The notes under the pieces: generated by a model
Told to the model about the DNA's origin: nothing
Seen by the model: only the letters and a program-made list of their open reading frames with translations
Database searches by the model: none
Translations under genes and position numbers: made by a program
Assembly: GCF_000149955.1 (NCBI RefSeq)
Contig: NC_030986.1
Location: 6,508,568 to 6,572,567, forward strand
Length of the DNA stretch: 64,000 bases
Direction of reading: 5' to 3'
From: Fusarium oxysporum f. sp. lycopersici 4287
Lineage: Eukaryota; Ascomycota; Sordariomycetes; Hypocreales; Nectriaceae
In this document: in pieces, positions 22,156 to 33,649 of the stretch
Numbering within the stretch: position 1 is the stretch's first letter
Layout: the number at the start of each line of letters is the position of its first letter

Positions 22156-22589
22156 TTTTCTTCCGGCGGGCCTTCGGCCCCGAAAAGTCTCCTTCTGGGT
22201 AACCGAACGTACTGAGCTAATGAAGTCTATTTATTACGAAATGCTATTAGCTGTTAGAGAACTAATGCATCGCGACTCGAAATTAAGATTCCTGTTAGAA
22301 AGCAATTTCTGCACACGCGACAACAGACAACCTTATCCAGCATGTCATCGGCACAAAAGACGCATCGTATCGAGCCTGTTACCCGTCAGCAGGAGAACGA
22401 GGCGTCCCTTCCAAATAGCAGCCGTTCATCAAGTCTGATCTTCAGGAATGCGGTAGTTAGCTTATAAGTCTAGCAGCTCGAGGCTGCCTTCGGGTGGCCC
22501 CAATCGATAGAAATCGCAGCAACGCCCTCCATCGGACTGTGACTCAGGTAATGGTATGAGGTAGCAAAGGAGAAAGAAAGAAAGTGAAA

Positions 22590-22613
22590 TGAGAGGAGGA
22601 GGAGGAGGAGGAG
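22590..22613. repeat. (GAG)n microsatellite
   Basis: A GAGGAGGAG... tract of about eight units within a purine-rich block, in the otherwise unassigned interval 22160-22790. Confidence 0.8.
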
Positions 22614-22779
22614 GCGCAAGCGCGTCCTGCCCCGGTATCGTCTAGTAGCGAGGACAATCTTTCCAAAGAAAGAACTCGCTTTGGTCAGTTTGGCGAACTT
22701 GTTGAAGTCTCTCCCTATTGCCAGGTTGATTGCTGCATTCGATGATGGGGGCATCCTCATCCGATGACCCGGCGGCCAA

Positions 22780-23060
22780 CCTGTGGTCGCCTTGAGATTG
22801 GATATCTTATACAGCTCAGGAGCAGAGGTGGACCACCACGTCTCGAATGCTTCTTTCCGCTTCTGCCTTGCGATCCTTCGCAGGTAAGCCAGCGTTGGCT
22901 GAGCCTTTTCGGGTTCGGGCAGCGATGATGCTGCTTTTGCTAGTTTATTGGCTTACTCGTTGCCTGGAATGTTGGTGTGTCCTGGTACCCAGCGCACTTG
23001 TTTAGTCCCGTGTGATGCTGCCAGGGCTTGGCACTCGAGGAAGACGTCCTATGAGGAGTC
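22780..23060 (-). pseudogene. Tad-like LINE, RNase H end fragment
   Basis: On the minus strand 23040-22790 reads CQALAASHGTKQVRWVPGHT followed by NIPGNE, stop, ANKLAKAASSLP and LAYLRRIARQKRKEAFETWW. This is the end of the RNase H domain and the conserved region after it in Tad/I-clade non-LTR retrotransposons of filamentous fungi. WVPGHTNIPGN is the signature around the last RNase H catalytic residues. An in-frame stop lies right after NIPGNE. Nothing upstream (reverse transcriptase) is present. The LINE stops near 23.2 kb, where a pogo-like relic begins on the other strand. Confidence 0.8.
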
Positions 23061-23228
23061 AGCTGGTGTGCCTCGCAGGGATGTGGCTGCGAAAATTTCA
23101 GGAAATACATTCTGGACTTGGACTCGCGATCATCTCCTCTCCGCCTTCGTGATATAGAGGATATGGCTAATAAATTGCTCGCCGACCGCGACGCGTCGCC
23201 TTTCGGCAGGCACTGAGCCTCTAACATC

Positions 23229-24533
23229 ATCAAGCGACAACCAGAGCTAAAGTCGCATCATTTCGTAGATAATACTATAGAAGAGCCAAAAGCAAAGATC
23301 AGGAGGTCATTCGGGCTTGGCTCATGCTCGTTGAGAACACAATTACCAAATGTGCCATCATAGTATCGAATACTTACAAACTTTGACGAGACTGGCTTCA
23401 TGATGAGTGTTATGTCAACAGGTTATTACAAATGCAGAAAGGTGTTCAGGCACGAAAACTGCTGAACGTGGAAACCGTGAATGGGTTACGGTGGTACAAC
23501 GCGTGTGTTCAGAGGGTTGGTGGCTGTTGCCGTTCATCGCTGGGGCGGGTAAGAATCACCCTCGACGTAGTAACAAGATAGCCCTCTGTCGCAAGACTGG
23601 GTTATCGCCACTGCCGATAACGGCTGAAAGGCGAACGAAATAGGCCTAGAAGTTGTAAAAATATTCCAACAAGCATACCAAGTCGCGAAGTATGAGTAAT
23701 TACCGCCTCCTGATCCTAGATGGTCACGAACGTCACCACTCTGCGGGCTTTGAGTCTTAACTACTGCAAGGAGAATAAGATCGTTACACTTTTTATGCCG
23801 GCTCATTCATCTCAAATACTTCAGCCTCTAATGTTGAATGTTTCGTCCCGTTCAAGCAGGCGTATGATCAACAAATCGAGAAGAGAATAAGGACGGGTAC
23901 ATGTCCCGTCAGCAAGGAGGACTTCTTTCCCGCATTTTACGCAGCATTCCGAGACTCTGTGACGGGGAAGAACGTTCGGAGAGGTTTTTTAGGCGCAGGT
24001 CTTGCGCTTCTGAGCTCCGAAGGTGTGATTTCCAAGCTTGGCGTAAAGCTAAGAACGCCGACACCAGTCCCAGGGATTGGCAAGTTGCCGGTACCTTGGG
24101 CATCCAAAAGGCCAAACAATCTGATTGAGGTGATTTCACAATCGGACTTCATCAAAAGTCGAATATACAGACACCAGGGAAGTTCACCAACATCAATTTT
24201 GGGTGGTGTAGATCACCTTGCTAAAGGAACGCGGGGAACCATGCATCAGATCGCTCTACTGAAGTCAGCGGTGCATATCCTTCGTAAGGAGAATGAGACA
24301 CTAGGTTGACGTCGACCTGTCAAAAAGAAACGTCTGGGGCAAGGAATAGTCTCGATTCTAAGTCATGGACAAGATACACAAGGCCAAAACGATGCGACGT
24401 GCAGCTACAAGAAGAAAATCGCGGAAATGGGCATCGCAAATGGAAGGCAGAGACAAAACAACGACTATATGGCGTCTGTGGTAGGACAGGAAATAATGCA
24501 CGAAGTTGCCAAATAGAAGTAGCAGCATCTTAA
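23229..24533 (+). pseudogene. Pogo-like transposase relic with C-terminal zinc knuckle
   Basis: A set of frames on the plus strand: DQEVIRAWLMLVEN (about 23300), NFDETGFMMSVMSTG with the first catalytic Asp (about 23390), ERGNREWVTVVQRVCSEGWW (23463-23526), and RRGFLGAGLALLSSEGVISKL (23971 on) through a helical region ending HILRKENETLG. In another frame, CGVCGRTGNNARSCQIEVAA lies near the end (stop 24533). The last is a CCHC-type knuckle found at the C-terminus of one branch of fungal pogo transposases. Several frameshifts and stops make it inactive. It starts directly against the LINE fragment on its left, so one element probably inserted into the other. Confidence 0.85.
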
Positions 24534-26490
24534 GAACAATGCCATAGTTGATTTGAGCCGATTGATGGTGCTATGGTTGATTCTGCAGGGTAGGGAGCCG
24601 TGAGGGTGCGGCTCGGCGCAACGTTCGCTTATCATGCGCGTTATCTGACGTTTAGCGGAAACAAATCAGACTTAAGAAACCCCTGAAAGCAGTCCTTGCG
24701 TGTTGCGCTGGCTTAGCTCTACCGTAGTTCAGTGTTCAAGCTATGGAGGGTATGGCGCTCGTCACCACCTTTGCGCTTGGACCATTGTTAAGTACAGATG
24801 GGTTTTCCAAGTTGCCGCCCAGACCAACAGCATGGAGGAATTAGTCCTTCGCGTGACTGGTAATTACGCCAGGTCTTCTGATTAATTAAAGTTGGGAATT
24901 TAGTGATAAAATGACAGGTCGATGTCTCGTCCTCGCTCTTCAGCGACGCTTTGAGACAACCTAGGCCGAGCGGCCCAGCATCTTGCTGACAAACTCAAGG
25001 ATGCTATCAAGGGCTGCCATTCTTTCTTGTTCCCTGCGTTGAGTCTACTCATGTCGTTTGGTGGCACGACATAAGGGGCTATAGCGCATACGGATTGCTC
25101 AAAGGTACAATTTTAGTTGATAAGACAATGATAAACAGCCTTTATCAGATGATATAAAACAGACTTAGAACTAAAAACACGTTTAAAGGTAAAGAAAAAG
25201 AAAAGAAATTAGCCGTTATTCTCCAAATATCACGCAGAGTGGGATAATTACTTGGTCCACGGCAGGATATCTAGGTTGATGATGAATGTAGCTAAAATCG
25301 AGCCTCATTCTAGCCCAGAAGAAAGGGGTTCAGTTTTTCAGTTGGGGCTTCGGGCACGGACCCATCACATCTTCACCACCAAGCCCGGCCCCGGCACCGG
25401 CCCAACATAATGATACGTTCCGCCACTTTGAGCAACGTTGGCCGGGACGGGTTTTAATAGCTCCACCTTGTCGTCGTGGCTACATATCTTGGTGGGGAAA
25501 AGATCCGCAGAGTTCTGTAGCCTCGTTCTAACTAAGGGTCACCCTCACTTCCCGACATGTGGCTGTGGATGGCGACCGGCCCGGCAATGTTGCGGGTTCG
25601 TTTTATTATCCATGAGAGATGGGATGATGCATAGAGAGTGAACGGCAAGGCCTTGCGGGGTTTTGAAATGACCAGTTACGACACACGCCCGCCCTTTAGA
25701 AGTTCAAAATCAACATTGAAACACTGAGAGATGGGAGCAACAAGGTCGCTGCAAAGGGCGAGTGCAGCATGCATCTTCCCCTATCCCTTCGTCAGTTAGC
25801 GAAACCAAGGATCAACGGGCAAAAGCAAGCTCTGTGGCTCTGCCAAAAGCGACATGTCATATGCGAACGTGGTGATCAAACTTGCATGCATGGCCTCCTC
25901 CACCTAATATCATGGCTTGGTTCTCATGGGGACTCTTATTTCGAAAGTGAGGAAGATATAGGCAGAGAAGCCACCCTATCATAGAGTTCATCCTATTATG
26001 TTTATCCTTTTGTCAGACGCTGCTGCTCTCTCAATTCACATACATATCAACAACTTCCTCACCGCTGTCTCTTGCCTGTACTATGAAAGTCTCTCTGATG
26101 ACACCACAGGGAGGCGGAGGGTGATCTGAGGCATTTCTGCATGGCCTGTATCCGGCAACTACCACATGTTGATACATAATACAGGCTATTCGCTAGAGCC
26201 TTTAGTTCAGTCAGCCGCCTCCGGAAACTTAACCACCCACAAGGCTATGCATTTTTACCCCGAGTCACAGCCCTAGCGGCATGTAATTGGGGAAGGAAAA
26301 AGAAACCAGCTTTTTGTAGCTCCCTAGCCCGCCGCCACTTGTTGGTTCGACATTGCTTTGACATCCCTCGTCTCTCTACGACTGGGGTATCTCTGCGGCA
26401 TCTTCTGTAGCCCCGTGGTAATCCTGCATTACTTTTACTCTTATTGTATGAGGGCCCCTACCTGCAAGAACAAAACCGCTGACTGCGGCT
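24534..26490. other. Unassigned region
   Basis: No supported gene. Short frames (for example 25438-25641 and 25769-25984) have no recognisable domain. The right part leads into the decayed bZIP copy. Confidence 0.35.
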
Positions 26491-26495
26491 ACTCT

Positions 26496-26740
26496 ACCAA
26501 CGCTTGCACGTATCGCTGGGGCTCATGAGCGAGGTAGTTCCGCATTAGAGCGCAGTTGCATCCTGTGTGCTGTTGAATCTGTATTTTGAGCTCATATACC
26601 TGGAGCGATAGATCGGTTACGCAAGTGAAAAGCTCGTGGTGGACACACTCTAGTTCTTACGTGCGAGACTTGAGTCTAGATATATCTTCCCTCTACTTTA
26701 AACGAAACTTTTAGGCTGTGATTTGATTTCGCCCTTCGGT
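26496..26740 (-). pseudogene. Decayed copy of the adjacent bZIP gene's 3' part
   Basis: The minus-strand sequence aligns with 26840-27110 of the intact bZIP gene next to it, in the same orientation. It reads GCNCALMRNYLAHEPQRYVQ where the gene has GCNCTLMQNYLIHESGRYIQ, and it retains the zipper segment in degraded form upstream. Conservation is better at protein level than at DNA level in the C-terminal block, so the copy was probably a functional tandem paralogue that later decayed. The 5' half is absent. Confidence 0.8.
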
Positions 26741-26816
26741 TCATTATCTTCTCAATTCTCACATCGTCTTACTCCCATTGTCATCCTTGCTCGAGCCGCA
26801 TTCGATCCTACAGCCG

Positions 26817-27635
26817 TCAATGTGAGGCCTCTCGCCGTGATTTCTCTTCTAATGCTTGTATGTATCGACCGGACTCATGAATGAGGTAGTTCTGCATGAG
26901 GGTGCAGTTACATCCCGACTGTTGTAGAAGTTGCATCTTAAGCTCATACACCTCGAATGTCAGATCGGCCAGGCAGGTAGAAAGATCACTGTTGATACGC
27001 TCTAGGTCCTGCTTGCTAGACTCAAGTCCCTGCTGTTCTTCCCTCTGGTTGAAACGGAACTTATTGGCAGCAATTCTGTTTCGTTCCCGAATTCTTTTCA
27101 TGCGATCGTTGCCCTGTTGAGCTGGATGAGTGCCGTTGCTGCTGGTATGGCTCGTGCGGCGAACAGGTGAATATTTTCCCTTCTTCGTTGCCTGTGGATT
27201 GATATCTCGATCACCCAGTGGAGCTTGTCTAGTGGGTTTGCGAGACTTCAGATCGCCAGAGTAGCAATTTGTCGTTCGATTTGGTGTCTTTTGTGTCGAG
27301 GGTGAGTGCCAATACCCCTGGCCAGGTGATTCCTTAGAAATTTCATGTTCAGGAACTGGAAATAGGGGTATATCCTCTACGACAGGATTAAGACCGTTCC
27401 CCGGGTTCATGTGATTCATCTCATCGCCGATATAATACCAATGGTCTGTCAAATAAGTGTTGTAGCCATGTAGTGAGCTATCGACCACAGGACCAGTCTG
27501 TGTATAAATGCTGTTTGCCGTGCTTCTCTTGTTTTCTGATGAGCCAAACGGGGCTGACTGGATTGATGGCCACCATTGCTTCCACAGAAGTGATTCGGGA
27601 GTGTAGGATGTCTCGAAGGTTAAGTCGTCTCCCAT
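26817..27635 (-). CDS. bZIP transcription factor (single exon)
   Basis: 272 residues from the Met at 27635. The basic region KRIRERNRIAANKFRFNQRE lies at about residues 180-199, followed by a zipper with leucines at 204, 211, 218 and 225. A conserved C-terminal block follows (YELKMQLLQQSGCNCTLMQN...HESGRYIQALE). This architecture is seen in fungal ATF/CREB-like bZIP proteins, which bind DNA as dimers and often regulate stress or secondary metabolism; the specific role is not inferable. The N-terminal 175 residues are of low complexity without a known domain. About 40 bp upstream of the Met lies a run of A on the plus strand (27674-27692), that is a poly-T tract on the coding strand, common in fungal promoters. 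A degenerate copy of its 3' half lies immediately downstream (26496-26740). Confidence 0.85.
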   Translation of the reverse strand: MGDDLTFETSYTPESLLWKQWWPSIQSAPFGSSENKRSTANSIYTQTGPVVDSSLHGYNTYLTDHWYYIGDEMNHMNPGNGLNPVVEDIPLFPVPEHEISKESPGQGYWHSPSTQKTPNRTTNCYSGDLKSRKPTRQAPLGDRDINPQATKKGKYSPVRRTSHTSSNGTHPAQQGNDRMKRIRERNRIAANKFRFNQREEQQGLESSKQDLERINSDLSTCLADLTFEVYELKMQLLQQSGCNCTLMQNYLIHESGRYIQALEEKSRREASH

Positions 27636-27699
27636 GTCACTCGGCTCACCGAGAGCTCTATCGTCCGAGAGGCAAAAAAAAAAAAAAAAAAGGTTCGTA

Positions 27700-28861
27700 G
27701 GGTATATCTCTGTACGAGAAGTTTATCAGATGGCCAAAGTAGCAGGAGAAGAGCTGAAGGGAGCTCTAAACATCTAGAAGCGCCTTGATACCCTTCGGGC
27801 TATCGTTTTGTGCTGCTGATGGTGATTCTGAGTAGGCGAAGAACTGTACACTGGAAACTCGGAATGACAGGGGATAAAGACGCTACTGTGCTGATGCTCA
27901 TAGGTCGCGGGGAACGAAGCGACCTGCAATATATTAATGGAAATCGAATAAGGCGAGGTCTTTCAATTGACCTAGCCCGATCGCATCTCAACGAGTGGCA
28001 GGAAGGGAAAGGGCGAATCTTAGCTTGTGAAACCACATAGATAACAGCTCATATCTCAGTGCTCCATACCATTAGAACGGATAGGTACGGGGGAAATGGT
28101 CCTGAAAAAGTGCCTGATCCTCACAGCTAAGATCCTCGATCTCGCCATCCGATTTAGAGGCCAAACAACCTGACTCGCCATTGGCCGGGAGGGATAGCGT
28201 GAGAGGGATTGAGGGCGCTAGCAAGGTAACTGGATCACTGAAACGTGTAAGAACCTAACAGGCTATCTGTGCGCTCACTCTGATGGGCTGGAACGGCCTG
28301 CATTCCATCCTCACCAGTTCATAAAGGGGATAGTTAAATGAGATGATTGAAATCAGTGGGGCTAGCCTAGGCTCAATCTTGTAGTGTTGGAGACCGTGCG
28401 AGAGTTTTTGGAACCGTCCACCGGGCAGCGGAGGTTGAGGCATGTCTACGACCTCCACCTGTGGGATTGAAAGGGTGTACTGTCTTTAGTGTAGGGTGAT
28501 TTAAGTTAGCTTGGCATAATCCATAGGGCTCAATCATGCAAGCACCTCTAAGGTAAGACGGCGAGACCGGACGAGAGGAACCCATGAAGATGATCAAAGC
28601 GAAGAATCGTATTCGATGTTGTTCTGGGATAGACTACTGTACTAAGGCATGTCTCAGCCTTTCACCGAGTTGGTCACATTTTTGCCGTAATTATTGGTTC
28701 CACCACCTTAAAATGCACTTTCAGGAGCACGGGCATAGACTCGCTCTGCATACCCATGCGCGGGGTTTGCCTCCCTGAAAATCTCACCAGGCGACTTATC
28801 CGATGGGGTAGCGCCAACCTGAACAATTAGTATTGAGTTACTTATCAGAACGTTCTTTCCC
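27700..28861. other. Unassigned region
   Basis: I see no supported gene between the second bZIP gene and the dispersed repeat. Open frames here overlap on opposite strands and lack motifs. Confidence 0.35.
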
Positions 28862-29094
28862 TGTACAGAGGGCATGAGCCTAGTCGGGCCGCCAAGAATG
28901 ATCGCTCATACACAATATCCGGGCCAGCGGAAAATCCCCGCGTACATAGATTTGGCCCCTAAGTTGCATGGGGTAGGTTCCACTTTCTTTCAACTGGGTC
29001 TGTGCTCTTACCAGGAACCTGTCATGTGAGTAATCTGATTGGTTGTCGCTGAGTATGCCGAGATTGCAAGAGCTGACTTCCATCTGTCTGATTC
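28862..29094. repeat. Dispersed repeat, copy B
   Basis: The second copy of the segment at 8403-8640, in the same orientation. It begins TGTACAGAGGGCATG and ends near TGACTTCCATCTGTC. It has several substitutions and small indels relative to copy A. Confidence 0.85.
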
Positions 29095-31197
29095 TTATAC
29101 ACAGCTATGGCGGCTTGCCGGTGTGCATTCTTGGTTCTCGAAGGATGTCAATAGGAGGGTTAAAAAAGCAGCACCCAGCGATGCTCTATGCCAGCCGACG
29201 GCTGCCGGAAAAGGCATTCAGGAAATGACAAATTTTCTAACGCAAATCCCACCCCCCAAAGTGTACAACTGCGATATTCACATTCCCACAGATAATTAGA
29301 TGGCATAATGATCCCCCTGATCGATACGAATCGAACAACCCTCAGGGATCGACCGATTTTCGATCGATCGGGGGTCCGAACGAGCCACACCAGCCACGCG
29401 GCCCGCCCCAAACATATCGAAGATCACTCATAGCGCGGTTTTATTGACGCATTTAGCCCCTCACGCCATTTCACACAGTGTTAAAAATTCAGCCAGGCCG
29501 CCCGGGGCACGCCCACAGCGGAGCAGGTATCTTAAAATCACAGCCAGCATACCAGTAATAACTCACATTTAGCTGGAAATTTAATGGCCATCTTCTTTGT
29601 AGCCTTTAGATGAAACATCTTGCACGTTTCCTTGCGGATGATATGATACGTGGGAGAAGTCCTAATACAAGTCATCCTGGCTGGAAATGTCAGACATTAC
29701 GTATATTCCGCCCATCGATGCATGTGAAATTCTGCGCCTTGAAGGTTTTACCATTTCGTGCGTAATCTTATTGAAGTATCCCTGCTTGCAGCACATGACA
29801 CCCCAGCACCTGTTTAGCAGGAAATGCCAAATGCCGGGTGGATTTTTTTTTCTTTTTGGTTTTTGTTCATCTGGTCGGCTTCATGATGCCAAGCTCTCTA
29901 TTGAGATAAAATATGTTCTCAGATTAACATAGGTACTGACAGATCGTTTTGCGCATCAACGCCATGACGCGTAATTGCAATGCCGCCAGAAACATTCCTG
30001 CACGACATGCCATTAAATATTATCCAAATTGGCTGAACTTTTGATTATGAAGCCTTAAAAAGTTTATTGAAAGAGATTCCTCACTGAAAAACTTGCGCTC
30101 GCTGAGTGATGTCGATGCTCAACGGGTAGCAGCATAATGGTTGGAATTACATGAAAATTGACAGGCCGTATGTACACAGCCGTGAAGGAGAGGGTCGGAT
30201 GACTCCAGGGAGCCTAGAACTTTATGTAAGTTAATCGTAAACCGTTGTCTTACAACAACGGCTAGGCAAATGTCGATATGAGGCAAGAGAGAAAAAGCGA
30301 GAAATCTAGCGGAGAGCTGATAAGCGTTAGTGAAGTGGAACATCGCGGGTCAATACTAATCCGGGAGGGCTTTGGCTGTTCGCCGGGCCCCACTATCCGG
30401 AGTCCGCATCGTCGTTTGGACATCTACAACCGTGTAGGATAAAATCACTCAAATCAATCTACCCGCTCCCCTGGGAATTCCACAATGACGCTTCTCCCTC
30501 GTTAGAGACCAAAAGCCGCTATCGAAAGGGTAACCCGGGTTCCCGTGGTTGCAGATAACATACAAGACAATGCAGCGGTTGGAAGAACGCCTAAACGACT
30601 CTCAAGATCCAGGACGCTGCATTCTCCCATTCCCCGACCCTACTATGGCAGGGGAGCAAAGTGGGGACCAGTCAATTTATGACTTACTCGTGGAAGATCC
30701 AGAGGTATGCAAGTTGGCCGTGAAGCTCTCTTCTTCTGTCTTTGCGCGAAGTGGTTTCATATAAGAGGTTGTGTTTGACAAAGCGGGCGCTAGAACGTTC
30801 AAGATATTCCTGTCAATGCTTCAGGTTTCCTTGACCGGCAGCTAAGACATGATGACGCAGAACAGTAGGCCAGTGGCGGGACCTGGAGTATATCCCTGTC
30901 TTGTCTTCCCATGATATCTACTCGTGCTCCAGTTTGCAGAAATCTCTTTATAGAACCTGTGACAAGGACAGTCACGAAAAGACTAGCCAGACAACGGAAG
31001 AATGGAAGGCAAGAGGGAAGACACCAGAATTCGAGACCAGCGACTATAAATGAAAATGAAAAAAGTCTAACGTGTATCAGCTTCCGTTGGGACAGACGAT
31101 AGTGCTGTCACCACTAGGTCATTCTCAACATCAGCAGCCCTTTTCATCGCCGAATCGAACCAGCCGCGATACGCCGCAGCCGCCAGACCTGACCGAG
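29095..31197. other. Unassigned region upstream of bHLH gene
   Basis: Nothing recognised. A 71-residue frame at 30549-30764 (+) has coding-like composition (ERLNDSQDPGRCILPFPDP) but matches no family I know and may be an exon or remnant. The last few hundred bases should contain the bHLH gene promoter. Confidence 0.3.
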
Positions 31198-32229
31198 ATG
31201 GAGACCCACCAGCAGCCGCATCACCCTGTCCCGGCAGACCCAATGCCGATAGCTTGGGGTTTATCCGGCGTTGATGATCAAAATCCCCAGCTACATCCGA
31301 CGCTTTTCAATTTTATAGTCCCAGGGACTATGATCCCTGCCCCTGACAACACAAGCAGACATCACAGCCATCTCCCGCAGGCGCCGATAGACGCCGATTT
31401 CGCGTACAGCAGCGAGTTCGTCACACTGTCCAGTATACAATCTTGTGGCCACTATGATAGTGGCTTTCCCGGCCACTGGGATGGTACTTTGAATCACGGA
31501 ACTAGCACTCCAAGAGTAGCGATACCCATTGGGCAGGCCACGAATAATCCTAGGGCTGAGCTAGACGTGGCGCCCCAAGATAACAGCCCAACACCTGCTT
31601 CGCAACCAAAAAGAACTCCTCGAACGCGAAGAAAAAAGAAAGAGGCTCACAACACATCTGAGGCTTCTCAAGGTGGTAATAGTAGCGCTGATGCCGGTGC
31701 TCCTTCGCTATCTGACCTAGCTAGCCCCAGTCCTGCTTCACACAACAGCCACACAAGTATTAGTTCAAAGCCTACATCCATGGAACCCACGACTTCGATA
31801 ATATCGAATTGTCGGAGACAACTTCGCATTGCCTCTCGAATATCCAAAAATACCCGTAATCAACTTAATGGTGCTCCAGAAGAGCGCCGGGCTCGAGCAT
31901 CCCATAACCGCGTCGAGAAGCATTACCGCAACCGCCTCAATGCTCAATTCGAATCCCTTCTTAATGCTTTGCCGGCGAAAGCCCGGCAAGGTGACAACAG
32001 TAATGGAGACGATAACGAATGGGATGGCACAAGCGATCTGGACCGCCGAGTGAGCAAGGGCGAGGTTCTTGAAATGGCTCGCAAGCGTATACAAGGGCTG
32101 GAACGAGAGAGCAATGAGCTCCAGCGCGAGAACTTCGAGCTTAAAGGCAGCCTTCAACGACTTAAAGGATCTGCCTCCGATGGCACCGTATCCTCGTCTG
32201 AACCGGAAGCACCATTCAATTTCAATTAA
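31198..32229 (+). CDS. SREBP-like bHLH transcription factor
   Basis: 343 residues from the ATG at 31198. The open frame extends upstream to about 31072, but with no ATG, so 31198 is the first plausible start. The bHLH domain is at about residues 232-305. The basic helix is ASHNRVEKHYRNRLNAQFES. A loop with an acidic insert (DNSNGDDNEWDG) follows, then helix 2 with RRVSKGEVLEMARKRIQGLE. The domain runs into a short leucine-zipper-like heptad region (LERESNELQRENFELKGSLQ). The Tyr in the HYRNR segment, where most bHLH proteins have Arg, is the hallmark of the SREBP subgroup and permits binding to sterol regulatory elements as well as E-boxes. There is no membrane segment, so unlike true SREBPs it would not need proteolytic release. 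The N-terminal 180 residues are Pro/His/Gln-rich. A basic patch RTPRTRRKKKE may be a nuclear localisation signal. Confidence 0.88.
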   Translation: METHQQPHHPVPADPMPIAWGLSGVDDQNPQLHPTLFNFIVPGTMIPAPDNTSRHHSHLPQAPIDADFAYSSEFVTLSSIQSCGHYDSGFPGHWDGTLNHGTSTPRVAIPIGQATNNPRAELDVAPQDNSPTPASQPKRTPRTRRKKKEAHNTSEASQGGNSSADAGAPSLSDLASPSPASHNSHTSISSKPTSMEPTTSIISNCRRQLRIASRISKNTRNQLNGAPEERRARASHNRVEKHYRNRLNAQFESLLNALPAKARQGDNSNGDDNEWDGTSDLDRRVSKGEVLEMARKRIQGLERESNELQRENFELKGSLQRLKGSASDGTVSSSEPEAPFNFN

Positions 32230-32571
32230 TGTGTCCAATACACAAGGTTTTTGACTTGACTATCGCGGTTGCTTGATTATGTAACGATCAACCACAAGTA
32301 AGGACTTCCGATTAACCCCCAGCAAGCCTTTTATTTCCCCCTGGCTTAATCGAGTTAATTTGAAGTTTCTCGGCTAAATTAACGTATTGGGCAAGTTGCC
32401 AAGAATGAAGAACCTCAGGAGAGCAAGCTGCGATAATATCACCTCTAATACTGCTAGCTCTATAAGCGCGCTATTAAATCCAGGTCTCAGCCTTTAGCAA
32501 CCCACAGGCACGGCGCGCAACTTAAAACGGTTGGAGACAATAAGTATTCGCTCTGCAGGCATCGCCCATGG

Positions 32572-32700
32572 TAGGGAATCTATCTACATCTATCTACCAA
32601 CGTCTCAAGTAGATAGATGTAGATGCCCTGTCATGGATTGCAAGATAGATAGATAGATGTCGGCTACATGTAGATTTAGATAGATGCCATCTATCTACCA
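32572..32700. repeat. TATC/GATA-rich inverted subterminal repeats (hAT end?)
   Basis: TAGGGAATCTATCTACATC at 32572 is mirrored by GTAGATAGATGTAGATGCCC ending at about 32623. Further GATAGATAGATAGATG and ATCTATCTACC words follow to 32700. The block sits at the 3' side of the hAT transposase relic and starts with TAGGG, a common hAT terminus. It probably represents the element's subterminal binding-site repeats. No matching right end was found. Confidence 0.55.
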
Positions 32701-33640
32701 AAACACCACCACCAATAAACCATTGTTGCTGCCATGTTGTCGGCCATCTCCTTCAACAATCCGTCGTAGCCTTCCAACAGCCCCGCTTTCAGCCAGGACC
32801 TGACTGTCTGAGCAACAGAAATAGTACTTGCATTTGGGAGATAACGTGTTACCTGCGGCGGAAAAAGTTCGCTTACATTCTGCAGCCATCGGCGGGATTG
32901 ATAAGACGTCAATCACCATCCTAGCTACGCGTGGGTAGTCAAACCGCTTAGCAGAACAGTAACGAAGTGGGCTACCGTGCTTCGTATAAATGTCTTGCTT
33001 TGTGCTTAACCGCCTCTTGAATTCATCTGAAATCGGTTCTTTCTCGGAGGTCGAATACGACATCACCTTGTCTTGAAACGAATCGAAGGGATTAGACTCT
33101 CGCGCTCTCATGGCCACAGGAAGATTACTATCAGCAAGTTGCCACTGGATTGGAAGGTCACGATACTCCTTTTCATATAGGATTTGGGTGAGTTGGCCTT
33201 GTCAACCCAGCCCTCCCTTCCGCCATAAGCTTTTGTCAAGAAAAAGTCAACTGTATTTCAGTGTGAAAAACCATGGCCGCGTAATATACTGGCGTCTTAT
33301 CAAGCTTCGTATAGTACTTGTTTAGCTTGGCCCTGGTAGAATTGATGCAGGATGAATAATATCTGGGCTCGGGTCGATCTTTCACCTCGAGTTTCCCCTT
33401 CCCTAGCTTGGCAAGAAAGTCATAGGCAATGGCGACTTGCCAGACAATACCATATTGCGCCTCAACTCCCCCTTTACCAAGTCTGACCTGGCTGTCACTT
33501 TTGAGTAGTAAGATACAGGAATCAAACATCGCAAGGATATCCTTAAGCCAACTGAGGGCATCCCAGTCCGTGTCGGTTAAGAGGTTTTCTTCCTCCTGGC
33601 ATGGCGGAAGCGAGCTTCATAGTTACTCGTTTTTGGCATG
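32695..33640 (-). pseudogene. hAT transposase relic, C-terminal part
   Basis: The minus-strand frame 33117-32695 contains YPRVARMVIDVLSIPPMAAE with CKRTFSAAGNTLSP, the hAT C-terminal dimerisation domain (hATC). The frame 33529-33236 contains AYDFLAKLGKGKLE and INSTRAKLNKYYTKLDKTPV with YYAAMVFH, the segment preceding it in fungal hAT transposases. The two are separated by a frame change near 33236-33117. The N-terminal BED zinc finger and the first catalytic residues are missing or unrecognisable. It is inactive as it stands. Confidence 0.85.
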
Positions 33641-33649
33641 CTGAAGTCT

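Noticed and set aside
21714..22202. 162-residue plus-strand frame over the MHYT 5' region
   Set aside because: It is the antisense of the Ser/Thr-rich segment and the A-run, ending in a microsatellite.
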